Positions 1 through 8,595 of a stretch of DNA of 64,000 nucleotides are shown in pieces (position 1 is the first letter of the stretch; each line of letters starts with the position of its first letter). The notes under the pieces are model-generated. The model was not told the origin of the DNA, ran no database searches, and was given only the letters and a program-made list of their open reading frames with translations. The stretch is from an uncultured Blautia sp. (GTDB lineage: Bacteria; Bacillota; Clostridia; Lachnospirales; Lachnospiraceae): assembly GCF_947654165.1 (NCBI RefSeq), contig NZ_CANTKB010000001.1:1-64000 (forward strand). The letters run 5' to 3'. The translations under genes and the position numbers were made by a program.

Positions 1-53
1 CGGTAAACTCCTGTTCTTTTTTTGTGTTTCCAAAACTTGGAATTTCCTATAAA

Positions 54-102
54 TTAAAAAAAGACCGCTGCTCCACAGAATTAACTGTGAAACAGCGGTC
101 TT
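54..102 (-). terminator. Rho-independent terminator of the R-M operon
   Basis: Perfect 10-base arms (AAGACCGCTG / CAGCGGTCTT) at the ends of a longer imperfect hairpin. On the minus strand a run of T follows. It lies just past the stop of the last R-M gene, as expected for the end of that operon. The remaining bases 1-53 hold no gene that I can see; they contain a short palindrome TTCCAA-AAC-TTGGAA at 28-42 of unknown meaning. Confidence 0.85.
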
Positions 103-108
103 AATTCT

Positions 109-1491
109 TTATTTTGTCCCATAAGGTGCAGGAGATTCTGCAACCATTGATAAGTTCTCTGAAGGGTCAAACTCATAAACAACCGGAGCAGGTGATGCCC
201 CTGCGGAATTTGGTACAGATCCTCTGCCAAGAACTGCCTCAATGCAATCAGCCAATGCTATTTTATCCTTCATTGGATTTCCCATATAGTGGTACATTAG
301 ATATCTCGTGTCCATAACAATTCCCTGAATACGTTCATAATACTTTTTGTTTCTTCTCCAGTCTCCAACTGCCTCTCCGATGTTTCCAACAGTTTCTGTT
401 AGACCAAAGAAATTATCATTCATATTGTAAGGCATGATGAATGCGTTAAACAAAGAATCTGCGTTGATACCTTTATATTTTTCCAAATACTCACCATATG
501 TAATCTGCTTATTGATAGATGAAGCATTTGGCAGGTGATCTGGAATTCCCGTGCGACCATACTTATAGCATTTTGCGTCAAGAATATAATACTTGCTATT
601 GTAAATCATGATGGTGTCAGGCATCAAAGGACGCTTTTCCTTATATTTGCCATAATCAAGCAACCATCTTGAGCGAGGGAAATATTTGTCCTTGTCCTTT
701 TCTCCAAATGCTCTATCAATCAATTTTTCCCATACATGGTCAAAGTCATCTGTTCCAAAATAAAACTGCTTGTCAGATGTCTTTTCATCCATAAACTGGA
801 GCATATCTTTCATTGCCTGAAACAGATTGCGTTTCTTGTCATCATTGGTATTTCCTAATTTGGTATTAAGAATAGCCAACGAGGTTTTAACATCGGGATG
901 TGGTCCCGGCTGCTCTGGCATATACGGAACATACAGCCATCCTAATTTTTTGAAAGCCTCATATACACAGAAACGATTTATTTGCGTTATCAGTTTAGAG
1001 TCATTTGGAGTAGTTGCTCTTACCGTAAATTCCGTATAAATAAATGAACTAACCCCACCTTTTTGTTGTACTAAAGGAACTTGATTTCGCACCGTTTTGG
1101 GCCAGTCCTGTTTTCCGGTAGCACTCGTCTTATATGTAGGGTCAACTTCTATATAATAATTTCCACCAATGGAAAAATAGTATTCTATGACCCCTTTGTA
1201 AGCATTGATAGGAAAATCCACTGTTTGAGGCGCTGCAAACTTGTTGATTGCCAACAGTCTATCTTCCTTCGTTGTAAACTCAGATAAAACTTGAATTAAA
1301 TGCTTGATGTCCGTTCTGATTTGAGCATCAGTGTCCGGCAGTTGATATCCGATAGGAAAATAGACCATCGCATTATCTGAATCTGCTTTAATACCTACAA
1401 AACGGTCACCATCTTCATTTGAGTTAACATGACAATGCTTGGTAATATCATCATCGACCATCGCCATGTATAATGCTGAATCTAAATCCAT
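109..1491 (-). CDS. LlaJI-family restriction endonuclease subunit (McrC-like role)
   Basis: A 460-residue protein resembling the R2 subunit of the LlaJI restriction system. It is expected to supply the nuclease that the neighbouring McrB-like GTPase drives. Around residues 290-305 it shows a PD-(D/E)xK-type core: PDT followed about a dozen residues later by LDAK. It is the last gene of the operon, 14 bases after the GTPase gene, with AAGGTGG as ribosome binding site. Gene order M, M, GTPase, nuclease matches the published LlaJI layout, which supports the call more than residue-level similarity does. The family assignment is from recall, not a search. The gene looks intact and ends just before the operon terminator. 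Confidence 0.82.
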   Translation of the reverse strand: MDLDSALYMAMVDDDITKHCHVNSNEDGDRFVGIKADSDNAMVYFPIGYQLPDTDAQIRTDIKHLIQVLSEFTTKEDRLLAINKFAAPQTVDFPINAYKGVIEYYFSIGGNYYIEVDPTYKTSATGKQDWPKTVRNQVPLVQQKGGVSSFIYTEFTVRATTPNDSKLITQINRFCVYEAFKKLGWLYVPYMPEQPGPHPDVKTSLAILNTKLGNTNDDKKRNLFQAMKDMLQFMDEKTSDKQFYFGTDDFDHVWEKLIDRAFGEKDKDKYFPRSRWLLDYGKYKEKRPLMPDTIMIYNSKYYILDAKCYKYGRTGIPDHLPNASSINKQITYGEYLEKYKGINADSLFNAFIMPYNMNDNFFGLTETVGNIGEAVGDWRRNKKYYERIQGIVMDTRYLMYHYMGNPMKDKIALADCIEAVLGRGSVPNSAGASPAPVVYEFDPSENLSMVAESPAPYGTK

Positions 1492-1505
1492 ACAGAATCA
1501 CCACC

Positions 1506-3350
1506 TTACTCTTCAGGATTAGTAAATGCGTTTCTTACATTGTCTTTAAACATAGCCAAACGGTCAAGTTTTTCAGCATACATAAAAGTCCTGATTACCT
1601 GTTCCAAGCTCTGATATGTTGTAGTTTCAAAAACAATTTCTCGGTTAAATTTAAACGCATCATCCCACAAATATTTGATTACCTTTTCCGGAAATTTTCG
1701 ATTTTGTTTCATCGCAGCACGAATTTCAGCAAGTCTATCTTTTTCCGCATCGGTAATGGTCTTATTCTGTTCTTTTGTACGCAATGCATCATACTCACCA
1801 TCAGACAGATTTCCCATACTCGGATTATATGTCAAATCCCTCAAGTGAACAAAATAGGCTCCAAGGCGCTTATCTTCCGCGGAAGTCATTCTTGCATTAT
1901 TTCCAACGATGATTTTATTAATCTGTGTGCAGAATACCTCCCAAGTAATTCCTGTATCAAGTATCTTTGCATCTGCCAATCTTTTATCTACGTGTTCGAA
2001 ATTATTCTCAATTAATCGCATTTCCCATCTACGCTGGAAAGCCGTATCAAGTGTAAATACATTTTGGTCGGATGTATTCATTGTACCAATAATTGAAAGA
2101 TTGGACGGAATACGAACCTTATGCTTTGCATCTCCATAAACAATCGCAGCAATATTGGCATTAGTAATACCATATTCACTTGTACCGATAGGATAGCCAT
2201 CATCGTCAACATCACGAATTTCTGTCTTTCTATCAAGCAACTGGAATACCTCACCAAAAATTGCAGGTGCATTTCCACGATTGATTTCTTCTATAATCAG
2301 AATATATTCTTCCTGTGGATGAGCATACGCATCGGCTAAGATGTTAGTAAATGGACCGGCAGTGAACTTGTAACTAACCTGTCCATCTTCAGCTACATTT
2401 GGTAAAATCTGACCGATAAAATCAGAATAAGTATAATCTGGATGGAATACTAAACGCTCCACATTAGTACCCTTTTTACAATACTCGTGTTCAATTGTCC
2501 AGCTCTTACCAGATCCCGGCACACCATAAAGAAGTACATTCGTTCCGTTATCTATACGAACAGCTTTATCTAAATCAACGAGAACAGTTTCTCCTTCCTC
2601 AAAGGTAAGATAATCATTCGTTATAGGCTCGTCACAATCCATATCTATATTATAGATTTTAAGATTTCGCAAACGGGTTTCATATTTTGATAAAACTTCT
2701 GGAGCAATTATAATATGCTTGCCACCACTTGCGTCTGTTGTATCTTCGGCAAGAAATCCCCATCTCACTAAAATCATGATAGGCTTACAATCGGCATACT
2801 TATTTGCCTCTTCACCTAATTCAATCGTCCCTCTACTACGTAGCGCTTTTAATTCAGAAAGTGCATCAGTGTAATTCGCACCTAAATCCTCTAATTTCCA
2901 AAGCAAAAATGCGAACTCACGATATGTCAAATATCCCATATCCAAAATGGCTCTAACATATAATGAAGGAGGTTCAACATCAGATGAACTTTCCGGACAT
3001 CCATAATTATCTCGACCGAATTTTACCGTTTCTAAGGCATTCATCAATACTTCTTGAACCGCTGCCGTGTTCTCTGCTTTGATAGCCTCATACATTTTCC
3101 TACCTGACGGTGTGATTCTTCTTCTGGATTGAGGATTGTTAATATCCTCCCAAATTGTAAATCCAAAATATGATGTGATTTGTGCCTTTTTTGTGTAAGA
3201 TGATGAGTATTGGTCATCACCAATCATTGACTTTAATTTGGCTTTATACTCATCATTTGGAAGCCAATCATCAGCCTCATAATATATTTGAAGCACAGAC
3301 TCAATTTCATTTAACAATGCACTGTTCTTAGGCATTACTATCTTTCCCAT
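1506..3350 (-). CDS. McrB-like AAA+ GTPase restriction subunit (LlaJI R1-like)
   Basis: A 614-residue AAA+ protein of the McrB family, which hydrolyses GTP to translocate on DNA and activate a partner nuclease. Residues 1-250 form a winged-helix-like, site-recognition region of low conservation. The motor follows: Walker A GVPGSGKS near 275-283, Walker B LIIEEINRGN, and the McrB signature variant MNTSDQN followed by FQRRWE. AGGAGGT lies 7 bases before the ATG; an in-frame ATG five codons later is an alternative. It sits between the second methyltransferase gene (11-base gap) and the nuclease gene. In LlaJI both R1 and R2 are required for cutting. Base composition is more AT-rich than the metabolic genes further right, in line with transfer of the whole operon. 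Confidence 0.88.
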   Translation of the reverse strand: MGKIVMPKNSALLNEIESVLQIYYEADDWLPNDEYKAKLKSMIGDDQYSSSYTKKAQITSYFGFTIWEDINNPQSRRRITPSGRKMYEAIKAENTAAVQEVLMNALETVKFGRDNYGCPESSSDVEPPSLYVRAILDMGYLTYREFAFLLWKLEDLGANYTDALSELKALRSRGTIELGEEANKYADCKPIMILVRWGFLAEDTTDASGGKHIIIAPEVLSKYETRLRNLKIYNIDMDCDEPITNDYLTFEEGETVLVDLDKAVRIDNGTNVLLYGVPGSGKSWTIEHEYCKKGTNVERLVFHPDYTYSDFIGQILPNVAEDGQVSYKFTAGPFTNILADAYAHPQEEYILIIEEINRGNAPAIFGEVFQLLDRKTEIRDVDDDGYPIGTSEYGITNANIAAIVYGDAKHKVRIPSNLSIIGTMNTSDQNVFTLDTAFQRRWEMRLIENNFEHVDKRLADAKILDTGITWEVFCTQINKIIVGNNARMTSAEDKRLGAYFVHLRDLTYNPSMGNLSDGEYDALRTKEQNKTITDAEKDRLAEIRAAMKQNRKFPEKVIKYLWDDAFKFNREIVFETTTYQSLEQVIRTFMYAEKLDRLAMFKDNVRNAFTNPEE

Positions 3351-3361
3351 TTCTACACCTC

Positions 3362-4504
3362 CTATGGTAACTGTCTTAGCAGTTCCTGCATAATCTCTTT
3401 TACTAATTTAGAAGGAATACCTTCGCCAAACACTCTTCGTATAAAAGTTTCATTAGCCCATTCGGGAATAGGCCAATTCAACGGCAAAGACATCACTATC
3501 AATAATTCATAAATGGTAAGAACACGGGCATCTGAATACAATTCTTCGCCATTTATACCGAGATATTTTCTCCCCGGATGAACACAAGCTAATGAAGAAA
3601 TCACACCGTTGTTTTGAGTAATGGTTCTACAAGGCATATCCCATTTCAAGCGTCTATAATGATTGTGATGTGCTTTTACTGGTGTACCATCATCTTTTTG
3701 AGGATAATACTTTTCATTATATATCGCAGATTTTCCAGTAGGTGTGTGCATCATCCATTCGACCTGTTTCCAAGAATGTGTAGGAGGAAAATGCCACTTA
3801 GAAACTTTCAATGCTGCTTGTCGTTTTATTTCATAGTCTGGAAATTTTGAGATTGTAAATTCCATTCCTTCACGTAGCTTAGGGTCCAAAGGCGGAAGTT
3901 CTCCGATGGCTTCTTTCAATGTGATTTCCTTCTGCTTTTCAGGAAATTCCCATTTTACATCAATGTTGTTTCGCACTAACAGAAAAATATTTCTTTCTCT
4001 CAGTTGCGGCACGCCATAATCTTTTGCCATTACCAGTGTCTCTTTATTAAAAACATAATCGTTCCCAAGTTCACGTTTTATATATTCAGGAATAAGAACT
4101 ATCTCTTCGCCACATCGAATTTTTGTGGTCAATTGCTTTGGTACATTTTCCAATAAAGCAAAATCTGGCTTGATTCTTTTTATAACATCAACAGCATAGG
4201 AAACCAACTGGTTACGAGGGTCAAATTCCAATCGCAATCCCGCTTCACTCATACCTTGGCAAGGAGGTGTTGCTATTACAAAATTAACATTTTTCTCTAT
4301 TGCCTCATTTACAATACTGTCTCTAATCTCTTCATCCGTAATATCTCCGCAAATCATGTGTGTTTCCGGATAAACATCTTGATAAAAGTGTGCTCTGTCA
4401 ATATCTATTTCATTGGCAAGCACAATATCAACACCGATATTTTTCATATAAGCCTCTGCTATACCTACATTGGCAAACAGCGACAAACCTCTTAACTTGG
4501 CCAT
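3362..4504 (-). CDS. DNA (cytosine-5-)-methyltransferase, second in the operon
   Basis: A 380-residue C5 cytosine methyltransferase. Visible motifs: an N-terminal SAM-binding segment LSLFANVGIAEAY, catalytic TPPCQGMS (motif IV, nucleophile Cys), LLENVP (motif VI), QLRERNIFL (motif VIII) and a C-terminal FGEGIPSKLV replacing the usual motif X GN. It is closely similar to its neighbour and likely arose by duplication. LlaJI recognises an asymmetric site, so two enzymes are needed, one per strand; which strand this one modifies cannot be read from sequence. Its stop overlaps the ribosome binding site of the GTPase gene and its start lies 2 bases after the upstream stop, implying translational coupling. 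Confidence 0.93.
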   Translation of the reverse strand: MAKLRGLSLFANVGIAEAYMKNIGVDIVLANEIDIDRAHFYQDVYPETHMICGDITDEEIRDSIVNEAIEKNVNFVIATPPCQGMSEAGLRLEFDPRNQLVSYAVDVIKRIKPDFALLENVPKQLTTKIRCGEEIVLIPEYIKRELGNDYVFNKETLVMAKDYGVPQLRERNIFLLVRNNIDVKWEFPEKQKEITLKEAIGELPPLDPKLREGMEFTISKFPDYEIKRQAALKVSKWHFPPTHSWKQVEWMMHTPTGKSAIYNEKYYPQKDDGTPVKAHHNHYRRLKWDMPCRTITQNNGVISSLACVHPGRKYLGINGEELYSDARVLTIYELLIVMSLPLNWPIPEWANETFIRRVFGEGIPSKLVKEIMQELLRQLP

Positions 4505-4506
4505 TT

Positions 4507-5913
4507 TTAACGCTCCTGTTTCAAATTTTCAAAAACCTTTTTAACAAATAACGGTGGGATTCCTTCTCCAATTATCCTTCTCAAAAAGGCTTCTGAAGTA
4601 TCATCCGGTACAGGCCAACTATCTGGAATACTCATGATTTTCATAAGTTCATATAAAGTCAAGGCTCTTGCATCTGAATAAATATCTTCTCCGTTTTTGT
4701 CTACATATTCTAAAACTCCCGGATGCACATTGTTTTGCGAGGAGATTTTTCGATTATCCATTGTTACTGTATAGGCCGGGGTATCCCAATTTTGGCGCTT
4801 ATATGTATTTCTAAATCCTTTGACGGGCTTTCCATCCGCTTTTACAGGGTAATAAACTTCGTTATCAAATGCCGTCTGACCAGATGGTGTATGCTGCATC
4901 ACTACTACTTGACGTTTAATGTGATGAGGCGGTATGTGCCATTTTGAAATTTGTTCAGCCTGCTTAGCCCTTTCATAATAATGCGGAACAATTTCGAGCA
5001 ATTCTTTTTCATCAACATCTGTAATAAACGGATCCAATCGTGGTAAATCACCAATCGCATCTCTCATGGTAATTACAACATCATCTTTTGATGGAACCAA
5101 CCATTCTAAATCTTGGCCTTTTTTTGTCATCAAAACAATGGCACGTTCCCTTGTTTGAGGAACAGAATAATCCTTTGTATCAATTACTGTTTTATGTATA
5201 ATATAGTCCTGACCAAGTTCTTGACTTAAAAGGTCAGGAATTAAAATCTTTTTATCTCCTACCAGTATTTCTGTGCTAAAAAATGCCGGAACATTCTCAA
5301 TCATTACGTATTGAGGTTTGATTTCTTTCACAGCCTCAATAACCTGACATACTAATCTGTTTCTAACATCGTCTTCCAACTGCTGTCCAACCGTACTCAT
5401 TCCTTGACAAGGTGGTGTAGCCATAATAATATTGACACCCGCCTCAATAGACTCTTTTACAATTTTATCGAACACTTTTTCATCCGTAATATCTCCACAT
5501 ATCATGTGAGTTTCCGGGTATATTTTTGAATATAGAATGGCTCGTCTTTCAATCAACTCGTTGGCAACAACAACATCAAATCCTATCTCTTTCAAATAAG
5601 CTTCAGCAACACCAATGTTAGCAAACAAGGACAATACCTTCATATCGTTTTTCCTTTCGGTACGAACTTGAATTTCCTGTGCATTAACGAACTCGGAATA
5701 CAACTTTACGGCTTTCTTGATTTGTGAACGCACGGTTGTTGACAAGGACTGGTATTCACCAACTTGTTCCAGTTGATACTGATACATAGCATCATTAAAC
5801 CAAGGCAACATACCATCAGCTCTTTTAAATCTTGAAACAGTGTTGCTAATCACTTTGTTTGAATAGTTTTTATTTTCAGTAAGCCATAACTTAAAATTAC
5901 TTAAATCCTTCAT
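4507..5913 (-). CDS. DNA (cytosine-5-)-methyltransferase with N-terminal extension, first in the operon
   Basis: I place the start at 5913 (MKDLSNF), because GGAGGAG sits just before it and the operon promoter lies upstream; a longer frame to 6039 would run through that promoter. The protein is 468 residues. About 90 residues of predicted helical, basic sequence precede the methyltransferase core, which begins at an internal MKVLSLFANIGVAEAYL (5643). Core motifs: TPPCQGMS, MIENVP, QTRERAIVL and a C-terminal GEGIPP. The extension is absent from the paralogue downstream. Extensions of this kind in other C5 methyltransferases (SsoII, EcoRII-type) bind their own promoters, so an autoregulatory role is plausible but is inference. 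An internal start at 5643 with a weaker ribosome site could yield a short form. Confidence 0.92.
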   Translation of the reverse strand: MKDLSNFKLWLTENKNYSNKVISNTVSRFKRADGMLPWFNDAMYQYQLEQVGEYQSLSTTVRSQIKKAVKLYSEFVNAQEIQVRTERKNDMKVLSLFANIGVAEAYLKEIGFDVVVANELIERRAILYSKIYPETHMICGDITDEKVFDKIVKESIEAGVNIIMATPPCQGMSTVGQQLEDDVRNRLVCQVIEAVKEIKPQYVMIENVPAFFSTEILVGDKKILIPDLLSQELGQDYIIHKTVIDTKDYSVPQTRERAIVLMTKKGQDLEWLVPSKDDVVITMRDAIGDLPRLDPFITDVDEKELLEIVPHYYERAKQAEQISKWHIPPHHIKRQVVVMQHTPSGQTAFDNEVYYPVKADGKPVKGFRNTYKRQNWDTPAYTVTMDNRKISSQNNVHPGVLEYVDKNGEDIYSDARALTLYELMKIMSIPDSWPVPDDTSEAFLRRIIGEGIPPLFVKKVFENLKQER

Positions 5914-5952
5914 AGAATCTCCTCCGTTAAAGCACAAAGATGGTTCTATAAC

Positions 5953-5995
5953 ATTATAGCATATCCCATTTATGGCGTCAAGTATTTGACGCCAT
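5953..5995 (-). promoter_or_regulatory. R-M operon promoter with GCGTC/GACGC palindromic operator
   Basis: On the minus strand TTGACG (5981-5976), a 17-base spacer and TATAAT (5958-5953) form a near-consensus sigma-70 promoter, about 40 bases before the first methyltransferase ATG. The -35 box lies inside a perfect inverted repeat at 5972-5995 with 10-base arms ATGGCGTCAA / TTGACGCCAT and a 4-base spacer. Each arm contains GCGTC/GACGC, reported as the LlaJI recognition sequence. Methylation of these cytosines by the operon's own enzymes could therefore tune RNA polymerase or methyltransferase binding. Such epigenetic control has been reported for LlaJI (from memory). Confidence 0.85.
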
Positions 5996-6085
5996 TTTTT
6001 GAGTTGTATTAACGCCGATTTTAGGATTGAAACTGCCATTAATTCTATCTGTTATCAACAATCCTATCTCCACAGCCTTCGCCAT
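5978..6085 (-). CDS. possible 35-residue peptide between recombinase and R-M promoter
   Basis: A short frame starting MAKAVEIGLL, with AGGA five bases before the ATG, ends with its stop codon inside the R-M operator palindrome. The same frame stays open upstream for more than 30 further codons, overlapping the recombinase 3' end in another frame, so it may equally be the tail of a truncated older gene. I do not recognise the sequence. If translated it would be read from the recombinase side straight into the R-M promoter. Confidence 0.25.
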   Translation of the reverse strand: MAKAVEIGLLITDRINGSFNPKIGVNTTQKMASNT

Positions 6086-6131
6086 TTTTATCCTGTCAAC
6101 TCGACCTCTGATTTCGGCGGTTGATTTGTTC

Positions 6132-7991
6132 TCAAAAAGCAAAAATCCGGGTATCCAGGCAACCCGCAGAAGGTTGTCCGAATGCCCGGAAATGCTTTAT
6201 TTCAAGCCATTTTTCACTATTTACTTCTGTACCTTTGACATCAAACATACCGTCTCCACATGTGTTGTCACTAACATTGGAATACACATCCTTCACCTTG
6301 TCACTGACATCGGAACACATTTTTTTCACTTTGTCACCGACACCAGCGGATTTTCCAAACCGCTTCTTTGCATTTCCAATTTCGTTTTTAAATCCTGTTT
6401 TATATATGAAAGTGATTTTATAGGGATCTTTTTCTCCGTTTTCATCGTAACCACCAACGATTACCTTTTCAATTATACTCTCAAATATACCCCTGTCAAA
6501 TTCCTCTAACACCTCATTTTGAGATAATGCTTTTCTAAAATCTGCAATCCTCCTTTGCAGCGAGCTTTCTTCATCCGCCTGCTGTTGGAAATACTTTAGC
6601 TTAGCTTTTGCATTGCTTAAATCGGTCTTAAGACTCACGTCTGTTTCTTCATAAATATCCTGTTCCACAATGCCACTCAAATAATTGTCCAACAGCTTCT
6701 TTCTCTTATATGAGAGATTATCAATCTTTTTTTGAAGCTTGTTCAACTGATCTTTTGCGGAATTTTCTCCGAGAGCCTTTTCCGTACGTTTCAGAAATTC
6801 TTCCAGGACATCTTTATTGTCTCTGCAGAGCATCCGATACGACTCCACGAAGGCTTCCTCTATTACCTGCTCCGGGATTCCTTTACTATCCGGGCAGAAA
6901 CGCTTGCCCTCTTTCGTAGCCTTCACACATTGCCAGATAGTTTTCTTATACTTTGAATTACTGTGCCAGCGTCTACGTGAAAGATTGCCTCCACAGAATC
7001 CACATTCTAGCAAACAGCTAAAAGCATACTGTCTGCTGAATTTCTCCCGTTTTCCCGGAGTAACACCATGCTTACGGTTTCCGTTTCGTCGGCTCCTGAT
7101 TTCCTGCGCTCTGGCAAACATTTCCTCTGAAATAATTGGTTCATGGTGATCATGTATGTAATACCGATCTTCCTCTCCTAAGTTCTCTAACCGTCTTTTT
7201 GAGATCGGATCGACCGTAAATGTTTTTCCCAGCAAAATGTCGCCCTTGTATTTCTCGTTATTTATGATTCCCATGACACTGGATGACACCCAGGGATTCC
7301 CTTTAATTGTCATTATCCCCTGCTCATTCAGTTCCCTGGCAATCATTGTGCTTCCGGCTCCCGCTACATACCGTTCAAATATATAGCGGACAACCTTTGC
7401 GCCTTCTTCGTTAATGGAAATTGATTTTGTCGCCACATCATAATCATATCCCATACACCCCTGAAAACCAACAAGCTCCCCTCGTTTCATTTTCATCTTC
7501 AGTCCCTTTTTCACATTGGCCGACGTATTTTCAACTTCCTGCTGCGCAACGGAACTTAAAATCGTAATTAGAAATTCTCCGTCTTTTAACGTGTTTATCT
7601 TTTCTACTTCAAAATAGACTGCGATATTCTTTTCTTTGAGCATGCGGACATATTTTAAAGTATCTAATGTATTTCTGGCAAACCGGGGAATACTCTTAGC
7701 GATAATCATATCAATCTTGCCATCCATGCAGTCCTGAATAATCCGCTGAAATTCATCCCGCTTGTCTATCTTTGTTCCTGTAATGGCTTTGTCTGCATAT
7801 ACGCCTACAAATATCCAGTCCTTATTGCTCTGGATAAGGTCAGTATAATACCTTACCATAGAATTATAGCTTTTTATCTGATCTTCATCATCCGTACTCA
7901 CACGGCAATAAGCGGCAACTCTTAATCGCTCGGCACGTTTTCTGGCAGAGCCATCAGAAAAGTCATTTGCCTTAATCAACTCTATTTCCAT
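6132..7991 (-). CDS. large serine recombinase (site-specific integrase/excisionase)
   Basis: A 619-residue large serine recombinase. The N-terminal resolvase catalytic domain contains AAYCRVSTDDEDQ with the nucleophilic Ser near residue 32, then IIAKSIPRFARN. A recombinase domain follows, then a zinc-ribbon segment (CLLECGFCGG ... WQCVKATKEG ... FCPDSKG) around 330-370 and a coiled coil near 410-480. Such enzymes integrate and excise conjugative or mobilisable elements without host factors. AGGGGCGG precedes the ATG. The last roughly 75 residues are odd: 11-residue repeats (VGDKVKKMCSD, VSDKVKDVYSN, VSDN...) followed by a tail that does not resemble the family, perhaps derived from the attachment junction or flanking DNA. 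Upstream small genes on the same strand form a typical element-end module. Confidence 0.93.
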   Translation of the reverse strand: MEIELIKANDFSDGSARKRAERLRVAAYCRVSTDDEDQIKSYNSMVRYYTDLIQSNKDWIFVGVYADKAITGTKIDKRDEFQRIIQDCMDGKIDMIIAKSIPRFARNTLDTLKYVRMLKEKNIAVYFEVEKINTLKDGEFLITILSSVAQQEVENTSANVKKGLKMKMKRGELVGFQGCMGYDYDVATKSISINEEGAKVVRYIFERYVAGAGSTMIARELNEQGIMTIKGNPWVSSSVMGIINNEKYKGDILLGKTFTVDPISKRRLENLGEEDRYYIHDHHEPIISEEMFARAQEIRSRRNGNRKHGVTPGKREKFSRQYAFSCLLECGFCGGNLSRRRWHSNSKYKKTIWQCVKATKEGKRFCPDSKGIPEQVIEEAFVESYRMLCRDNKDVLEEFLKRTEKALGENSAKDQLNKLQKKIDNLSYKRKKLLDNYLSGIVEQDIYEETDVSLKTDLSNAKAKLKYFQQQADEESSLQRRIADFRKALSQNEVLEEFDRGIFESIIEKVIVGGYDENGEKDPYKITFIYKTGFKNEIGNAKKRFGKSAGVGDKVKKMCSDVSDKVKDVYSNVSDNTCGDGMFDVKGTEVNSEKWLEIKHFRAFGQPSAGCLDTRIFAF

Positions 7992-8060
7992 TTTCCGCCC
8001 CTTTACTTTTGTGTTCCTATCATAGTGTTGATTTTATTATAGATCGGCACAAATGATTCG

Positions 8061-8210
8061 TCAAGCGGTAATATTGGAAATGATACCATAATCTTTCATT
8101 AGTCTTTTCTGTATCAGCGAATACTCATTTTCATCAATCAATTCCTTTATTAAAAGCTGTTTTAGCATAGCCAACTGCATTGTATACCGCAGTAATTTTT
8201 TTGCATCCAT
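8061..8210 (-). CDS. SHOCT-like small protein
   Basis: A 49-residue protein starting MDAKKLLRYT, with AAGGGG before the ATG. Its second half (LLIKELIDENEYSLIQKRLMKDYGI) fits the SHOCT pattern, a short helix-turn-helix-like oligomerisation motif common in small proteins next to integrative-element recombinases. It lies 69 bases before the recombinase start on the same strand and is probably co-transcribed with it. A role in recombination direction or transcript control is only suggested by position. Confidence 0.7.
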   Translation of the reverse strand: MDAKKLLRYTMQLAMLKQLLIKELIDENEYSLIQKRLMKDYGIISNITA

Positions 8211-8234
8211 TCCATTTCCCCTTTCTTTACTGCA

Positions 8235-8417
8235 TTAAAATCCTGCAGGTGGCTGTCGGGTAACAGCCTCATTGGAATATCTCACCATCTTTTCAGACCG
8301 GGCAGCTTTCCCGGAAGTATCATTATCAGAAACAGTATCTTCGCCCCAAAGTTCCCACTCCTTGTCCGTGACAGAATATTTCTCGCTCCAATCCCATAGC
8401 CATTCACTTTTATAGAT
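8235..8417 (-). pseudogene. C-terminal remnant of an unidentified gene
   Basis: An open frame of 60 residues, from an in-frame TAA at 8418-8420 to a stop at 8235-8237, with no good start codon before residue 44. The peptide is rich in Trp and charged residues (EWLWDWSEKYSV, DKEWELWGED) and ends VTRQPPAGF, so it looks like real protein sequence rather than noise. I read it as the 3' end of a gene that lost its 5' part, or a gene read by frameshift. It ends 24 bases before the SHOCT-like gene, in the usual place of an excisionase or accessory gene in such elements. Family unknown. Confidence 0.4.
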
Positions 8418-8432
8418 TTACAATATTGAAGA

Positions 8433-8459
8433 AACTTTGCGACACGATGACGCAAAGTT
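8433..8459 (-). terminator. candidate hairpin downstream of the HTH gene
   Basis: Perfect 9-base arms AACTTTGCG / CGCAAAGTT around a 9-base loop. On the minus strand only a weak T stretch follows. It could end the sigma/HTH transcript before the recombinase genes, or be a binding site; the sequence alone does not decide. The surrounding 8460-8595 shows no gene I can support. Confidence 0.35.
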
Positions 8460-8595
8460 ACAGGCAGGAATCATCCTGGCGTACCCGCCACACGGCTCCA
8501 CAGCTTCTTTTGTCCTGCAGGATAAAGATATTCAATTATCAAGGTGCAAAAATGTCAGAGTCTGGAAACAGAAAGGGAATATTTCCATCCTCCAG

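Noticed and set aside
5914..6039. Longer N-terminus for the first methyltransferase (MAVSILKSAL...)
   Set aside because: It would span the operon promoter and operator; the ATG at 5913 has a strong ribosome site.
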